Source of the DNA: Arthrobacter sp. E3
GTDB taxonomy: Bacteria; Actinomycetota; Actinomycetes; Actinomycetales; Micrococcaceae
Length of the DNA stretch: 64,000 bases
NCBI RefSeq assembly: GCF_017353415.1
Contig: NZ_JAFMPX010000005.1
Span: 62,001-126,000 of the forward strand
Reading direction: 5' to 3'
Part shown: positions 24,425 to 32,886 of the stretch, in pieces
How positions within the stretch are numbered: the stretch's first letter is position 1
How the letters are laid out: the number at the start of each line of letters is the position of its first letter
The notes under the pieces: model-generated
Told to the model about the DNA's origin: nothing
The model's database searches: none
The model's input: the letters and a program-made list of their open reading frames with translations, nothing else
Position numbers and translations under genes: made by a program

Positions 24425-25936
24425 ATGAACGTGCTGAACATTGTTTTGGGGGTTGGCGGCGGCATCGCCGCCTACAAATCTGCCTTGCTGCTGCGCCTCT
24501 TTACGGAGGCTGGCCACAAGGTCACGGTCATCCCCACCGAAGCGTCCACACGCTTTGTGGGCGTAGCCACATGGGAGGCCCTCAGCGGGCATCCCGTCAC
24601 CAACGACGTCTTTGACGCCGTTGACCAGGTCAACCATGTCCGGATTGGCCATGAAGCAGATCTGATCGTGGTGGCTCCGGCCACTGCGGATCTCATGGCG
24701 AAGGCCGCGGGCGGCCACGCCAATGACCTCTTGACCACCACGCTGCTCATGGCGCGAGGACCCGTCCTCTTTGCCCCTGCCATGCATACGGAAATGTGGC
24801 GGCACGCGTCGACGGCAGCTAATGTTGCCACCCTTCGTGGTCGCGGCATCCACGTGCTGGAGCCCGCCGTGGGCCGTTTGACAGGTCCGGACACCGGCCC
24901 TGGCCGGCTGCCTGAGCCGGAGGAGATCTTCGCCGCCGCCTTGGCTCTTGTCGAGGGCGCACTTGCCACAGACGTACTTGCCACAGACGTACTTGCCGAA
25001 GGCCAAGACGCACCGGCAGCTGTGCAACAGGACGCTGAGGTTCAGGACGCTGGCTCCCCAGCAGCCGCTGACACAAGGGAACTATCCGCCAGCCGGGCGC
25101 CCACAGCCGACGCAGAGTCTTCCTCCGAACGAGCACCTTCTGCTGCGGAAGTCCCTGATGCTGCCTTGACGGACGAGCCTGCTCACACCGCCGATCCGGT
25201 GTCGGCACTCAAGTCCGCAGAACCAGGCATCCTGTTCGGCAAAAGGGTGCTCATTACGGCAGGCGGTACGCGCGAACCCCTGGATCCTGTGCGCTATCTC
25301 GGCAACAAGTCATCCGGGAAGCAAGGTGTGGCGTTGGCTGAGGCCGCCCTGGCTGCAGGTGCCATTGTGACGCTGATTCATGCACCGTTGGAGGTGCCCG
25401 CCCCTGTTGGGGTCAAGCGGCAGCGCATTGAGACGGCCCGTGAGCTGCGCTCTGCCGCGTTGGCAGCGGCGGCCAGTGCCGACGTCGTCATCATGGCAGC
25501 AGCTGTCGCTGACTTCCGGCCGGCGAGCATGTCCACCGGCAAGATTAAGAAACGTGACAATGTGCCCGACCCCGTCATCGAACTGGTGCGCAACCCGGAC
25601 ATCCTCGTGGAATTGGTGGCACACCGCGCCGCCCAGAACCAGCGCCAGCTCATTGTCGGATTTGCCGCAGAGACCGGCGACGAGCAAGGTGATGCACACA
25701 GTTACGCCCAGGCAAAGCTCGTTCGCAAGGGTTGCGATCTGCTCGTGGTCAATGAGGTGGGGCCCGGGGAAAATGGGTCCGAGCGCGTCTTTGGCCAGGA
25801 CAAGAATCAGGTCGAAATCCTGGCACTCGACGGTGCCGCCCCCGTGCAGGCCGGTGGTAGTAAACGCGAGGTGGCAGACGCCGTCGTGCATCTCATTGCC
25901 CAACGATTGGCAGCCAGCAAAGCCCGCCCAGTGTGA
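24425..25936 (+). CDS. coaBC: Coenzyme A biosynthesis bifunctional protein CoaBC
   Basis: Joins cysteine to phosphopantothenate (CoaB) and decarboxylates the product (CoaC). Residues 1-180 form the flavin-dependent CoaC domain (VLGVGGGIAAYKSALLLR; active-site His in HVRIGHEADLIVVAPATADL; APAMHTEMW). Residues 275-500 form CoaB (ITAGGTREPLDPVRYLGNKS; VIMAAAVADFRP; KIKKRD). The linker (about 180-270) is unusually long and A/E/D/S/P-rich, and includes a duplicated pentapeptide ATDVL. ATG at 24425 is chosen; GTG at 24431 is an equally possible start. It ends the pyr-gmk-rpoZ run. Confidence 0.94.
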   Translation: MNVLNIVLGVGGGIAAYKSALLLRLFTEAGHKVTVIPTEASTRFVGVATWEALSGHPVTNDVFDAVDQVNHVRIGHEADLIVVAPATADLMAKAAGGHANDLLTTTLLMARGPVLFAPAMHTEMWRHASTAANVATLRGRGIHVLEPAVGRLTGPDTGPGRLPEPEEIFAAALALVEGALATDVLATDVLAEGQDAPAAVQQDAEVQDAGSPAAADTRELSASRAPTADAESSSERAPSAAEVPDAALTDEPAHTADPVSALKSAEPGILFGKRVLITAGGTREPLDPVRYLGNKSSGKQGVALAEAALAAGAIVTLIHAPLEVPAPVGVKRQRIETARELRSAALAAAASADVVIMAAAVADFRPASMSTGKIKKRDNVPDPVIELVRNPDILVELVAHRAAQNQRQLIVGFAAETGDEQGDAHSYAQAKLVRKGCDLLVVNEVGPGENGSERVFGQDKNQVEILALDGAAPVQAGGSKREVADAVVHLIAQRLAASKARPV

Positions 25937-25991
25937 CTATCCATGTCTGCCGCCGAAAGGTGAGCAGCACAATGACCAGTAAAGTAGATAC

Positions 25992-27194
25992 GTGACTTCA
26001 CTAAACCCCTTGCGCCTTTTTACCTCCGAATCCGTGACAGCCGGGCATCCCGACAAAATTTGTGATCAGATCAGCGACGCCATTTTGGATGCGCTGCTGG
26101 CTGAAGATCCCAATTCCCGGGTTGCGGTGGAAACCATGGCCACGACCGGGTTGGTGCATGTGGCAGGCGAGGTGACGACGAACGCGTATGTGGAGATCCC
26201 GCAGATTGTCCGCAACACCATCCTGGACATCGGCTACGACTCCTCAGCCAACGGCTTTGACGGCGCACGATGCGGTGTTTCGGTCTCGATCGGGCAGCAG
26301 TCCCAAGACATTTCCGACGGTGTGTTCAACGCCTTGGAGGTCCGTGAAGGCACCGCCGTGGACAAATACGATACCCAGGGTGCGGGAGACCAGGGCCTCA
26401 TGTTCGGCTACGCCAGCAATGAGACGGCCTCCTTCATGCCCACCCCCATCTTCCTCGCCCACAGGCTCTCGGAACGGCTCACGAAGGTGCGCAAGTCCGG
26501 ACTGCTGGAGTACCTGCGCCCGGACGGCAAGACCCAGGTGACCATTGGTTACGACGGCGAGAAGCCGGTCTCCGTGGACACCGTGGTGATCTCCAGCCAG
26601 CACGCCGAAGGCACGGAACTGGACAAGTTGCGCGCCGACTTGCAGGAATTCGTCATCACGCCCGTCATGGACGCCTCCGGACTGGATGTTTCCAACATCA
26701 AAACGTACCTCAACCCGGCCGGACCGTTCGTGGTGGGCGGTCCCGTGGGTGACGCCGGCCTCACCGGCCGCAAGATCATTGTGGATACGTATGGCGGCAT
26801 GGCCCGCCACGGCGGCGGCGCATTCTCCGGCAAGGACCCGTCAAAGGTGGACCGCTCGGCAGCCTACGCCATGCGTTGGGTGGCCAAGAATGTAGTTGCC
26901 GCAGGCCTGGCCGCCCGAGCCGAAGTCCAGGTTGGCTACGCCATTGGTGTGGCCCGTCCTGTGGGCGTATATGTGGAGACGTTCGGCACGGAGACGGTGG
27001 ACCCGCGCCAGATCGAGGCTGCCATTGCCGCCGTGTTCGATCTTCGTCCCATGGCCATCATCGACAGCCTGGACCTTTTACGGCCCATCTACGCCAAGAC
27101 GGCAGCCCACGGCCACTTTGGCCGCGACGATCCCGACTTCACGTGGGAAAACCTTGACCGCGTGGACGCGTTGAAGGCGTTCTTCAACGCCTGA
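25992..27194 (+). CDS. metK: S-adenosylmethionine synthase
   Basis: Makes S-adenosylmethionine from ATP and methionine. The 400 residues have the three-domain MetK layout with [20 protein letters not shown] near the N-terminus, [12 protein letters not shown] and the glycine-rich [16 protein letters not shown] loop. The start is GTG at 25992; a ribosome binding site is weak, and the nearby ATG at 25972 is in another frame and stops after seven codons. The 55 nt leader is too short for a SAM riboswitch and shows no such structure. Confidence 0.97.
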   Translation: MTSLNPLRLFTSESVTAGHPDKICDQISDAILDALLAEDPNSRVAVETMATTGLVHVAGEVTTNAYVEIPQIVRNTILDIGYDSSANGFDGARCGVSVSIGQQSQDISDGVFNALEVREGTAVDKYDTQGAGDQGLMFGYASNETASFMPTPIFLAHRLSERLTKVRKSGLLEYLRPDGKTQVTIGYDGEKPVSVDTVVISSQHAEGTELDKLRADLQEFVITPVMDASGLDVSNIKTYLNPAGPFVVGGPVGDAGLTGRKIIVDTYGGMARHGGGAFSGKDPSKVDRSAAYAMRWVAKNVVAAGLAARAEVQVGYAIGVARPVGVYVETFGTETVDPRQIEAAIAAVFDLRPMAIIDSLDLLRPIYAKTAAHGHFGRDDPDFTWENLDRVDALKAFFNA

Positions 27195-27240
27195 GCCCCC
27201 GCGCTCAGCAACACTCTGTCCGCAACCGCTTTATCCACAG

Positions 27241-27290
27241 CTAAGCACAGCCCGCTGACACCTTTGTCAGTGGGCTGTGCTTAGCTTGTT
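27241..27290 (+). terminator. Strong terminator after metK
   Basis: A 20-bp stem, CTAAGCACAGCCCGCTGACA (27241-27260) pairing with 27265-27284 with one G-T pair and a 4-nt loop, followed by a short T-rich stretch (CTTGTTT). It separates metK from priA. Confidence 0.85.
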
Positions 27291-27344
27291 TCAGGCCCGA
27301 ACAACGGACACGACGCTTGCCGCACAACGAGAACAGGAGCGCCC

Positions 27345-29447
27345 ATGGATGAGGATTCCAGCCACGGTGTGCAACTGAGTCTGTTGAGCGGTTTCGTGGC
27401 CAAGGAACGGGTTGCCGATCCGCACAGCGGGGTGGTGCTCGCCGCAAATTTACCCGTGGCACAGATCATCATTGATTCACCGCTGCCGCACCTTGATCGG
27501 ATCTTTGACTACTCGGTGCCCCAAGAGCTCGACGCCGTTGCCCAGCCCGGCGTGCGGGTGCGGGTGAAGTTTTCCGGTCAGGACCTCAACGGCTACCTCG
27601 TGGCGCGGATTGCCGAGTCCCAGAGCGAGCGGCTGGTTCCGCTGGGCCGCGTGTATTCAGCGGTTCCCGTGCTGGCTCCGGCTGTGTTGGAGCTGGCCCG
27701 GAAAGTTGCCGCGCGCTACAGCGGCACTGTGGCGGATGTGCTGCGCGTCGCCGTCCCGCCGCGGGTAGCCAGCCTGGAAAAGGTATTCCTGGGTCGGGAT
27801 CGCGCAACGGCTGCCACACCGCACGAGCCAATACCGCGGCTTGAGGCGTCGCCTTTCGCCGACTACGCCCATGCCGAGGATTTCCTGACCCGCCTGGCCA
27901 TGGGGGAGACACCGAAGGCCGTGCTGGGATCCCTTGCAGGATTCGGCGTGCAGTCCTGGCACCACCAGCTGGCCCAGGCCGTGGCATCCTGCCAGATCTC
28001 GGGCCGCGGCGCCATAGTTGTGGTTCCGGACCTGCGTGACCTTGAACTGCTGGAGCAGGCTTTCGCGTCTGTTTTGGAGGCAGGGACGTATCTGAAGCTG
28101 ACGGCCGACGACGGACCCAGCCTGCGCTACGCGAACTTCCTCCTAGTCCTGTCCGGGGAGGTGAAGATCGTCATCGGCACCCGGTCCGCGGCCTATGCCC
28201 CTGTGGCCGACCTGGGTCTGGTGTGCTGCTGGGACGACGGCGACGAACTGCACGTGGAGCGCCGCGCCCCCTACCAGCACAGCCGCGACGTATTGTTGCT
28301 GCGCTCGGAAATCGAGGACACGGCAGTGCTCATGGCAGGCCACAGCCGCAGCAGCCAATCCCAACGCCTTGTTGCCACTGGCTGGGCCAAGGAACTGGTG
28401 TCTGCCCGGCCAGCAGTGCGCAAGTCCACACCACGGGTCATCAGCACCTCGGACTCTTTCGAGATGGAACGCGACCCGGCCGCTGCCATGGCACGCCTGC
28501 CGCACAGGGCATGGGAAACAGCCAAGGCAGCGGTGAAGTTCGGCCCCGTCCTGGTCCAGGTGGCCCGCACCGGCTATGCGCCGGCACTGGCTTGCCAGCG
28601 CTGCCGCGAAGTGGCCCGCTGCCGGCACTGCACCGGCCCGCTGATGCAGGCACGCTCAGCCGGCTCCACATCCATCATGGTCACGTGCAAGTGGTGCGGG
28701 GTGGCCGAGACGGCCTTTAGCTGCCCCACCTGCGGTTTCCATGAACTTCGTGCCATCGCCGTCGGAGCCTTGCGTACGGCTGAAGAGCTGGGGCGGGCAT
28801 TCCCGTCGGTTCCCGTCATCTCCTCCTCAGGCGAGCACATCAAGACCACCGTGCCGGACAAACCGGCCATCGTGGTGGCCACCATCGGGGCTGAACCCGT
28901 GGCCGCACACGGCTATGCGGCGGCGCTGCTCCTTGACGGGGACTCCATGCTGCGCCGTGAAACGCTGCGGGCAGGGGAGGAGGCGCTGCGGCGCTGGATG
29001 AACGCAGCCGCCCTGGTGCGTCCGGCCAAGGACGGCGGCATTGTGGTGGTCACGGCTGAGGATTCATTGGAGGTGGCCGCACTGGTGCGCTGGGACCCGG
29101 CCGGCTACGCCGAGCGGGAATTTTTACTCCACCACGAGTTGCAGCTGCCCCCGGCAGTCAGAGTCGCGGCCCTTACCGGGCGGGAAGCCGATGTAGAGGC
29201 TTTTGTGACCGAGCTTGAACTGCCCCACGGTGTCAGGGTCATTGGTCCGGCACCCCTGCCACGTGCGTTCTCAGGTGCGCCGTCGGATGATCCGGACGAA
29301 GCGCCGGACTACCGCACGCTCGTCTTCTTCCCCTACTCGGAAGCCGCCAGGATCACCGCTGCCATGCGCTCGTTGAAAGCCGCCAACGCGGCCCGCAGGG
29401 TAGGCAAGCCAGTGCAGGTGCGCTGCGACGGCCTCGACGTGCTCTAG
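27345..29447 (+). CDS. priA: PriA-like primosomal protein N' (helicase motifs lacking)
   Basis: Replication-restart protein. The 700-aa sequence has the N-terminal 3' DNA-binding domain (LPHLDRIFDYSVP...GVRVRVKFSGQDLNGYLV) and the zinc-binding region with paired cysteines CQRC, CRHC, CKWC and CPTC (about residues 415-465). No Walker A (GxxGxGKT) or DEAH motif can be found where the helicase core should be, the known situation in actinobacterial PriA, so it is probably not an active helicase. ATG at 27345 has AGGAG at 27335-27339. Its 3' end overlaps the convergent permease remnant by three bases. Confidence 0.93.
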   Translation: MDEDSSHGVQLSLLSGFVAKERVADPHSGVVLAANLPVAQIIIDSPLPHLDRIFDYSVPQELDAVAQPGVRVRVKFSGQDLNGYLVARIAESQSERLVPLGRVYSAVPVLAPAVLELARKVAARYSGTVADVLRVAVPPRVASLEKVFLGRDRATAATPHEPIPRLEASPFADYAHAEDFLTRLAMGETPKAVLGSLAGFGVQSWHHQLAQAVASCQISGRGAIVVVPDLRDLELLEQAFASVLEAGTYLKLTADDGPSLRYANFLLVLSGEVKIVIGTRSAAYAPVADLGLVCCWDDGDELHVERRAPYQHSRDVLLLRSEIEDTAVLMAGHSRSSQSQRLVATGWAKELVSARPAVRKSTPRVISTSDSFEMERDPAAAMARLPHRAWETAKAAVKFGPVLVQVARTGYAPALACQRCREVARCRHCTGPLMQARSAGSTSIMVTCKWCGVAETAFSCPTCGFHELRAIAVGALRTAEELGRAFPSVPVISSSGEHIKTTVPDKPAIVVATIGAEPVAAHGYAAALLLDGDSMLRRETLRAGEEALRRWMNAAALVRPAKDGGIVVVTAEDSLEVAALVRWDPAGYAEREFLLHHELQLPPAVRVAALTGREADVEAFVTELELPHGVRVIGPAPLPRAFSGAPSDDPDEAPDYRTLVFFPYSEAARITAAMRSLKAANAARRVGKPVQVRCDGLDVL

Positions 29448-29839
29448 TCCGCGGTGTGGTCCCCGACTGTGTGATCGTGTCCAGAGTCGGATGAGCCACC
29501 CATCATTTCGAGCATGTTGCCGGAGCCGCTGCGGAAGAACACCGCCAGCAAGGTCAGCCCGATGACGATGAAAGCGATGTTGAGCCACGTGGTGTAGTTC
29601 CAGCTGATACCGGCGTCGTTGATCGAGAGGTGTCGGTGCTGGGGACCAAGTCCAGCTGCGATGGTCAGGGAGCGGGGGGAGTCATCGTGCACGATAGCAA
29701 CGATTCGTTCCTTGCGGACAATCGCTTGAATCACAGCCGACAGGGTGAATCCGAGCACGGGTGGCCACAGGATCTGCCATGCCATCGAACCGGCTATGGC
29801 TAGTGCATGGCCGACTGCTTCCAAGATGAACATGCACAT
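29444..29839 (-). pseudogene. Permease (ArsP/DUF318 type) remnant with large internal deletion
   Basis: The 131-residue frame joins two ends of a much longer permease. Residues 1-65 (AVGHALAIAGSMAWQILWPPVLGF, SAVIQAIVRKERIV, SLTIAAGLG) match the N-terminus of the YraQ/ArsP-like permease family, and residues 77-131 (ISWNYTTWLNIAFIVIGLTL, NMLEMMGG) match its extreme C-terminus. Such permeases are normally over 300 aa, so roughly 200 residues and most transmembrane helices, including the cysteine-containing motif expected just after the first third, are missing. The frame remains open, so it could still give a two- or three-helix protein, but transport is unlikely. It lies head-on against priA and begins the accessory islet. 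Confidence 0.7.
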
Positions 29840-29992
29840 CCTGCTTCACGTTCTAGGTAAAGTGTCCACCGGCCGGGGCATTGGTGGTGAGGAATGTTTT
29901 GAAAGGTCAGTCCAGGTGGTCGGGCAAGGTCCTATGGCTCTATTTTCCGAGCGTGAGGAGCGCTACCTTTGCAAGTAAACGGAGGTTTGACC

Positions 29993-30247
29993 ATGTACGG
30001 GTGGAGTGGTGGCAGCGGGGGGATGATCGGCTGGATCGCGATGGCGGTTCTGATGGTTTTGTTCTGGGGCGGGGTGGTTACCGTCATCGTGGTCCTTCTA
30101 CGACGCCCACACCCCGGTCAGGGAACGCCCGGTAGGGGCCCTTCGCACGATGAGGCTGAGCGTATTCTGCGGGAGCGTTTCGCCCGCGGAGAGATCGAGG
30201 AAACCGAATACCTCGCCCGCCGTGCCGCCCTGAGGCGACCGGAATGA
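29993..30247 (+). CDS. SHOCT domain membrane protein
   Basis: 84 residues: a glycine-rich start (MYGWSGGSGG), one transmembrane helix (about 12-36) and a C-terminal SHOCT motif (53-80, EAERILRERFARGEIEETEYLARRAAL). SHOCT domains are short oligomerisation modules common in small proteins near metal-resistance genes. ATG at 29993 has an excellent GGAGG at 29981-29985. It overlaps the cupredoxin gene by ATGA, so the two are one transcription unit, probably recently acquired. Confidence 0.88.
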   Translation: MYGWSGGSGGMIGWIAMAVLMVLFWGGVVTVIVVLLRRPHPGQGTPGRGPSHDEAERILRERFARGEIEETEYLARRAALRRPE

Positions 30248-30846
30248 CATCCGTTGGAGCGTGGCCGGCCCGAGGGTGGGTGATCGTCGGGATTCTGGCA
30301 ACTCTTCTACTCGCCGGCTTGTCTTTAGTGACGGTAGGTGTGCTGAGAGGCGGATTCACCGCCGGTGGGCCAGGATTATCAGTGGGGGCATGCGCGGTGC
30401 CGACACTTTCTGGAACGGTAGTGAACGTCAACCTGACGAACATGGGCGGGCCAATGATGGGCGGCGGTGGCGGACCAATGACCGGTGGCGGACCAATAAT
30501 GATGGGCGGCACAATGCGGCTGCAAGCTGACCCCGCCACTGTTCCACACGGGACTGTGTGGTTCCTCGCAACTAACAGGGGAAGCATCACCCACGAAATG
30601 GTCGTTCTTCCCCTGCCTGAAGCCCAAATTGTGGGCGCACGCCCGATCGGCGGCGACGGGAAGATCGACGAAATGGGCAGCCTCGGTGAGGCATCCAACA
30701 ACTGCGCCGAAGGTCCGGGCCAGGGAATTTTGCCCGGAGGCTCAAGCTGGGTGAGTATCACCTTGAAACCGGGCCGGTATGAGTTGCTCTGCAATCTCCC
30801 TGGCCACTACGGTGCTGGTATGTACACCCAGCTCACCGTCACCTGA
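30244..30846 (+). CDS. Membrane-anchored type I copper protein (sulfocyanin-like cupredoxin)
   Basis: 200 residues: an N-terminal membrane helix (about 12-34), a Gly/Met-rich linker (68-91, repeats of GGPMMGG type) and a cupredoxin fold. All four type I copper ligands are present: H117 in SITHEMVV, and C183, H188, M193 in LLCNLPGHYGAGM. The protein would bind copper on the outer face of the membrane, for electron transfer or copper handling; which one cannot be told. The Met-rich linker could also hold Cu(I). It is translationally coupled to the SHOCT gene. Confidence 0.85.
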   Translation: MTSVGAWPARGWVIVGILATLLLAGLSLVTVGVLRGGFTAGGPGLSVGACAVPTLSGTVVNVNLTNMGGPMMGGGGGPMTGGGPIMMGGTMRLQADPATVPHGTVWFLATNRGSITHEMVVLPLPEAQIVGARPIGGDGKIDEMGSLGEASNNCAEGPGQGILPGGSSWVSITLKPGRYELLCNLPGHYGAGMYTQLTVT

Positions 30847-30885
30847 CATCTTGGCAAAGCCCTAGTCTCGGGCCCTGCGGATTCC

Positions 30886-31959
30886 CTAGCCTCGCAGGTC
30901 CTCGGCGATCGCCAGCAGCTCCTGTGCGGAGGCATCCCAGCTGAAGGTTGCGGCCTGCGCCACGGACGCCGTCGAACTGGCAGCCCACGTTTCGTGGGAA
31001 TCCAAGGCGCGCACGGCTGCGGCGAATTCCTGCGGTGAATCGGCCGGGACATAGTGTGCCGCCGCTCCGCCCACTTCCCGGAAGATGTCCGTGTCCGCCA
31101 CGACCACCGGCGTGCCCAATGCCATGGCTTCAACGAGTGGCAGGCCATAGCCTTCTGCCTTGCTCAGCGTGACAAGGGCGGTGGTGCGCAGCAGCAAATC
31201 GTCGTACTCGGCATCCGTGACACCGTTGTGGAACACCACTTTCGCCCCGGCGGGGATCAGTTCCTCCAGTTCGGCACGGCGTTCGGCGGTGATGCGGCTG
31301 AGCAGGTTCAGCGTGAAGTCCGGCAGCTCGCCCATGCTGCGAATGAGCGTCTCAACGTTCTTATACGGCATGAAGGATCCCATGTAGGCCAGCGACTTCT
31401 CCGGCGCGACGCCAGGATCGCGCGGGGTGCGCTCACCCTGGGGCGCATTTCCAATGATCCTGACGGGGCGCTTCGTGAGCTTGTGCTTGCGCATCAGCCC
31501 CAGGGTGGTCTGGCTAATGGTAGCCACCACATTGGCCCTGTTCAGCAACATCCGCTGCGGCCAATACGCCTTGTGGTACAGGCGCCACAGCACCCTGACC
31601 GGGGCTGGCAGGAAGCCGGGAGGGGCGGGGTGCTCGTAGTAGATGAGGTCGTGCAGCGTCAACACCAGCGGGTATTTTCGTCCCCAGCTGCCCATGGTCT
31701 GCATGGGGCAGAACACCAGGTCCGCATGGAGCTTGTTCACGTGCCGGGCCACCAACAACTCCAGCGGCGAAAGCGGGGAATTGAGCTTCACCCACGGCAG
31801 CGCAGGCAGCAGGGCCAACTGGCGTTCGTCGTGGATGAGCATGGTCACCTGCGCGTAGGGAGCGACGGCGGCCATGAGGGACGCGCCGTAGCGGCTGATG
31901 CCGTCGTGGTGGTCCATCCTGGTGAAGCGGGCATCCATGACGATCTTTGGCTTGCTCAC
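30886..31959 (-). CDS. Glycosyltransferase family 4-type protein
   Basis: 357-aa GT-B fold glycosyltransferase. N-terminal part IVMDARFTRMDHHDGISRYG contains the usual donor/acceptor glycine region; the C-terminal half has YMGSFMPYKNVETLIRSM, then the family E-x7-E motif in SKAEGYGLPLVEAMALGTPVVV. No membrane segments. Such enzymes transfer sugars to lipids or polysaccharides; the substrate is unknown. Its start overlaps the stop of the upstream hydrolase (31956-31959), so the two are co-translated in a leftward operon. Confidence 0.88.
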   Translation of the reverse strand: MSKPKIVMDARFTRMDHHDGISRYGASLMAAVAPYAQVTMLIHDERQLALLPALPWVKLNSPLSPLELLVARHVNKLHADLVFCPMQTMGSWGRKYPLVLTLHDLIYYEHPAPPGFLPAPVRVLWRLYHKAYWPQRMLLNRANVVATISQTTLGLMRKHKLTKRPVRIIGNAPQGERTPRDPGVAPEKSLAYMGSFMPYKNVETLIRSMGELPDFTLNLLSRITAERRAELEELIPAGAKVVFHNGVTDAEYDDLLLRTTALVTLSKAEGYGLPLVEAMALGTPVVVADTDIFREVGGAAAHYVPADSPQEFAAAVRALDSHETWAASSTASVAQAATFSWDASAQELLAIAEDLRG

Positions 31960-32885
31960 GGGGCGGGATGCCTTTCCAGGAAGTCGATAATGGCGGCGGC
32001 GGCCGGTTCGGGTGTCTCGTAGTGGATCAGGTGCCCAACGTTGTCGATAACCACCAGTTCGGCATCGGGCAACAGCTTTGCCAGGGTCCGCTGGGTGGGG
32101 AGCGTGGCAATTTCATCCCGTTCGCCGGCTATCAACAGGGTGGGCAGCGCCAGGCGCTGCGCCACTTCACGCACGGTGCCGCTGACGGAGGCCTGGAACG
32201 CTTCAAGGAGCATGTCCCGGTTGGCGAAGTCGCTGAAGTAGGCGTGGTGCTGGCCGTGGATGAAGGCCAGCAAGTCCTTGTCACGTGTTTTGGCCATGGT
32301 GACGGACATGAGGTGGACTATCAGTTTGTTGCGCAGCAGCGCATTGCCGAGCGTGCCTGGCAGCTTTGCCGCAGCCCAGTAGTAGAAAACAGCGAGCTTG
32401 GTCATGATCCCCTTGGGCCCCTCCAAGGCGGGGGAGGCGATGGGGTTGACCAAAATCAGCGGATGCACGCGCCCGGGGTTGTTGGCGACAAAGTGACTGA
32501 CGATGATCGAGCCGAAGGAATGGCCCAGCAGCACCGTGTCGGGCCCCAATGCAAGAGCTTTCAGGAAGTCATCCATGAAGGCGGCGTAGCCGGGAATGTC
32601 GTGCTTTCCGTGGGCGAATGCCGGGCTGGCGCCAAAGCCGGGCAGGTCGGCCATGATGATCCGGTAATCCGGCAGGAGCTCAACCACCCGTTCCAGGCCG
32701 TGATGGTCGCCCCTGAATCCGTGCACCATCACCACAGTGCGCGTGGGCGTCCGGCCGTCCACCGATGCGTAGTCCCAGTAGTGCACGGCTGTGCCCGAGA
32801 CCGCCAGCACATGGACGCCCACGCGAGCGGCCAGGTCAACAGCGAGAGGTGAGGGTGCCGGCGTCGTACTTCTCTTGGTGGGCAA
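31956..32885 (-). CDS. Alpha/beta fold hydrolase
   Basis: 309 residues with the alpha/beta-hydrolase core: oxyanion region VVMVHGFRGDHHG (about 52-64), ADLPGFGAS, nucleophile elbow GHSFGS, acid region with LIAGERDEIA and the catalytic His in NVGHLIHYE. No signal peptide. The substrate cannot be predicted. It lies between the glycosyltransferase (4-nt overlap) and the aldo/keto reductase (1-nt gap), all leftward. Confidence 0.87.
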   Translation of the reverse strand: MPTKRSTTPAPSPLAVDLAARVGVHVLAVSGTAVHYWDYASVDGRTPTRTVVMVHGFRGDHHGLERVVELLPDYRIIMADLPGFGASPAFAHGKHDIPGYAAFMDDFLKALALGPDTVLLGHSFGSIIVSHFVANNPGRVHPLILVNPIASPALEGPKGIMTKLAVFYYWAAAKLPGTLGNALLRNKLIVHLMSVTMAKTRDKDLLAFIHGQHHAYFSDFANRDMLLEAFQASVSGTVREVAQRLALPTLLIAGERDEIATLPTQRTLAKLLPDAELVVIDNVGHLIHYETPEPAAAAIIDFLERHPAP

Positions 32886-32886
32886 C

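Noticed and set aside
25937-25991. SAM riboswitch before metK
   Set aside because: Only 55 nt separate coaBC and metK and no conserved riboswitch core is visible.
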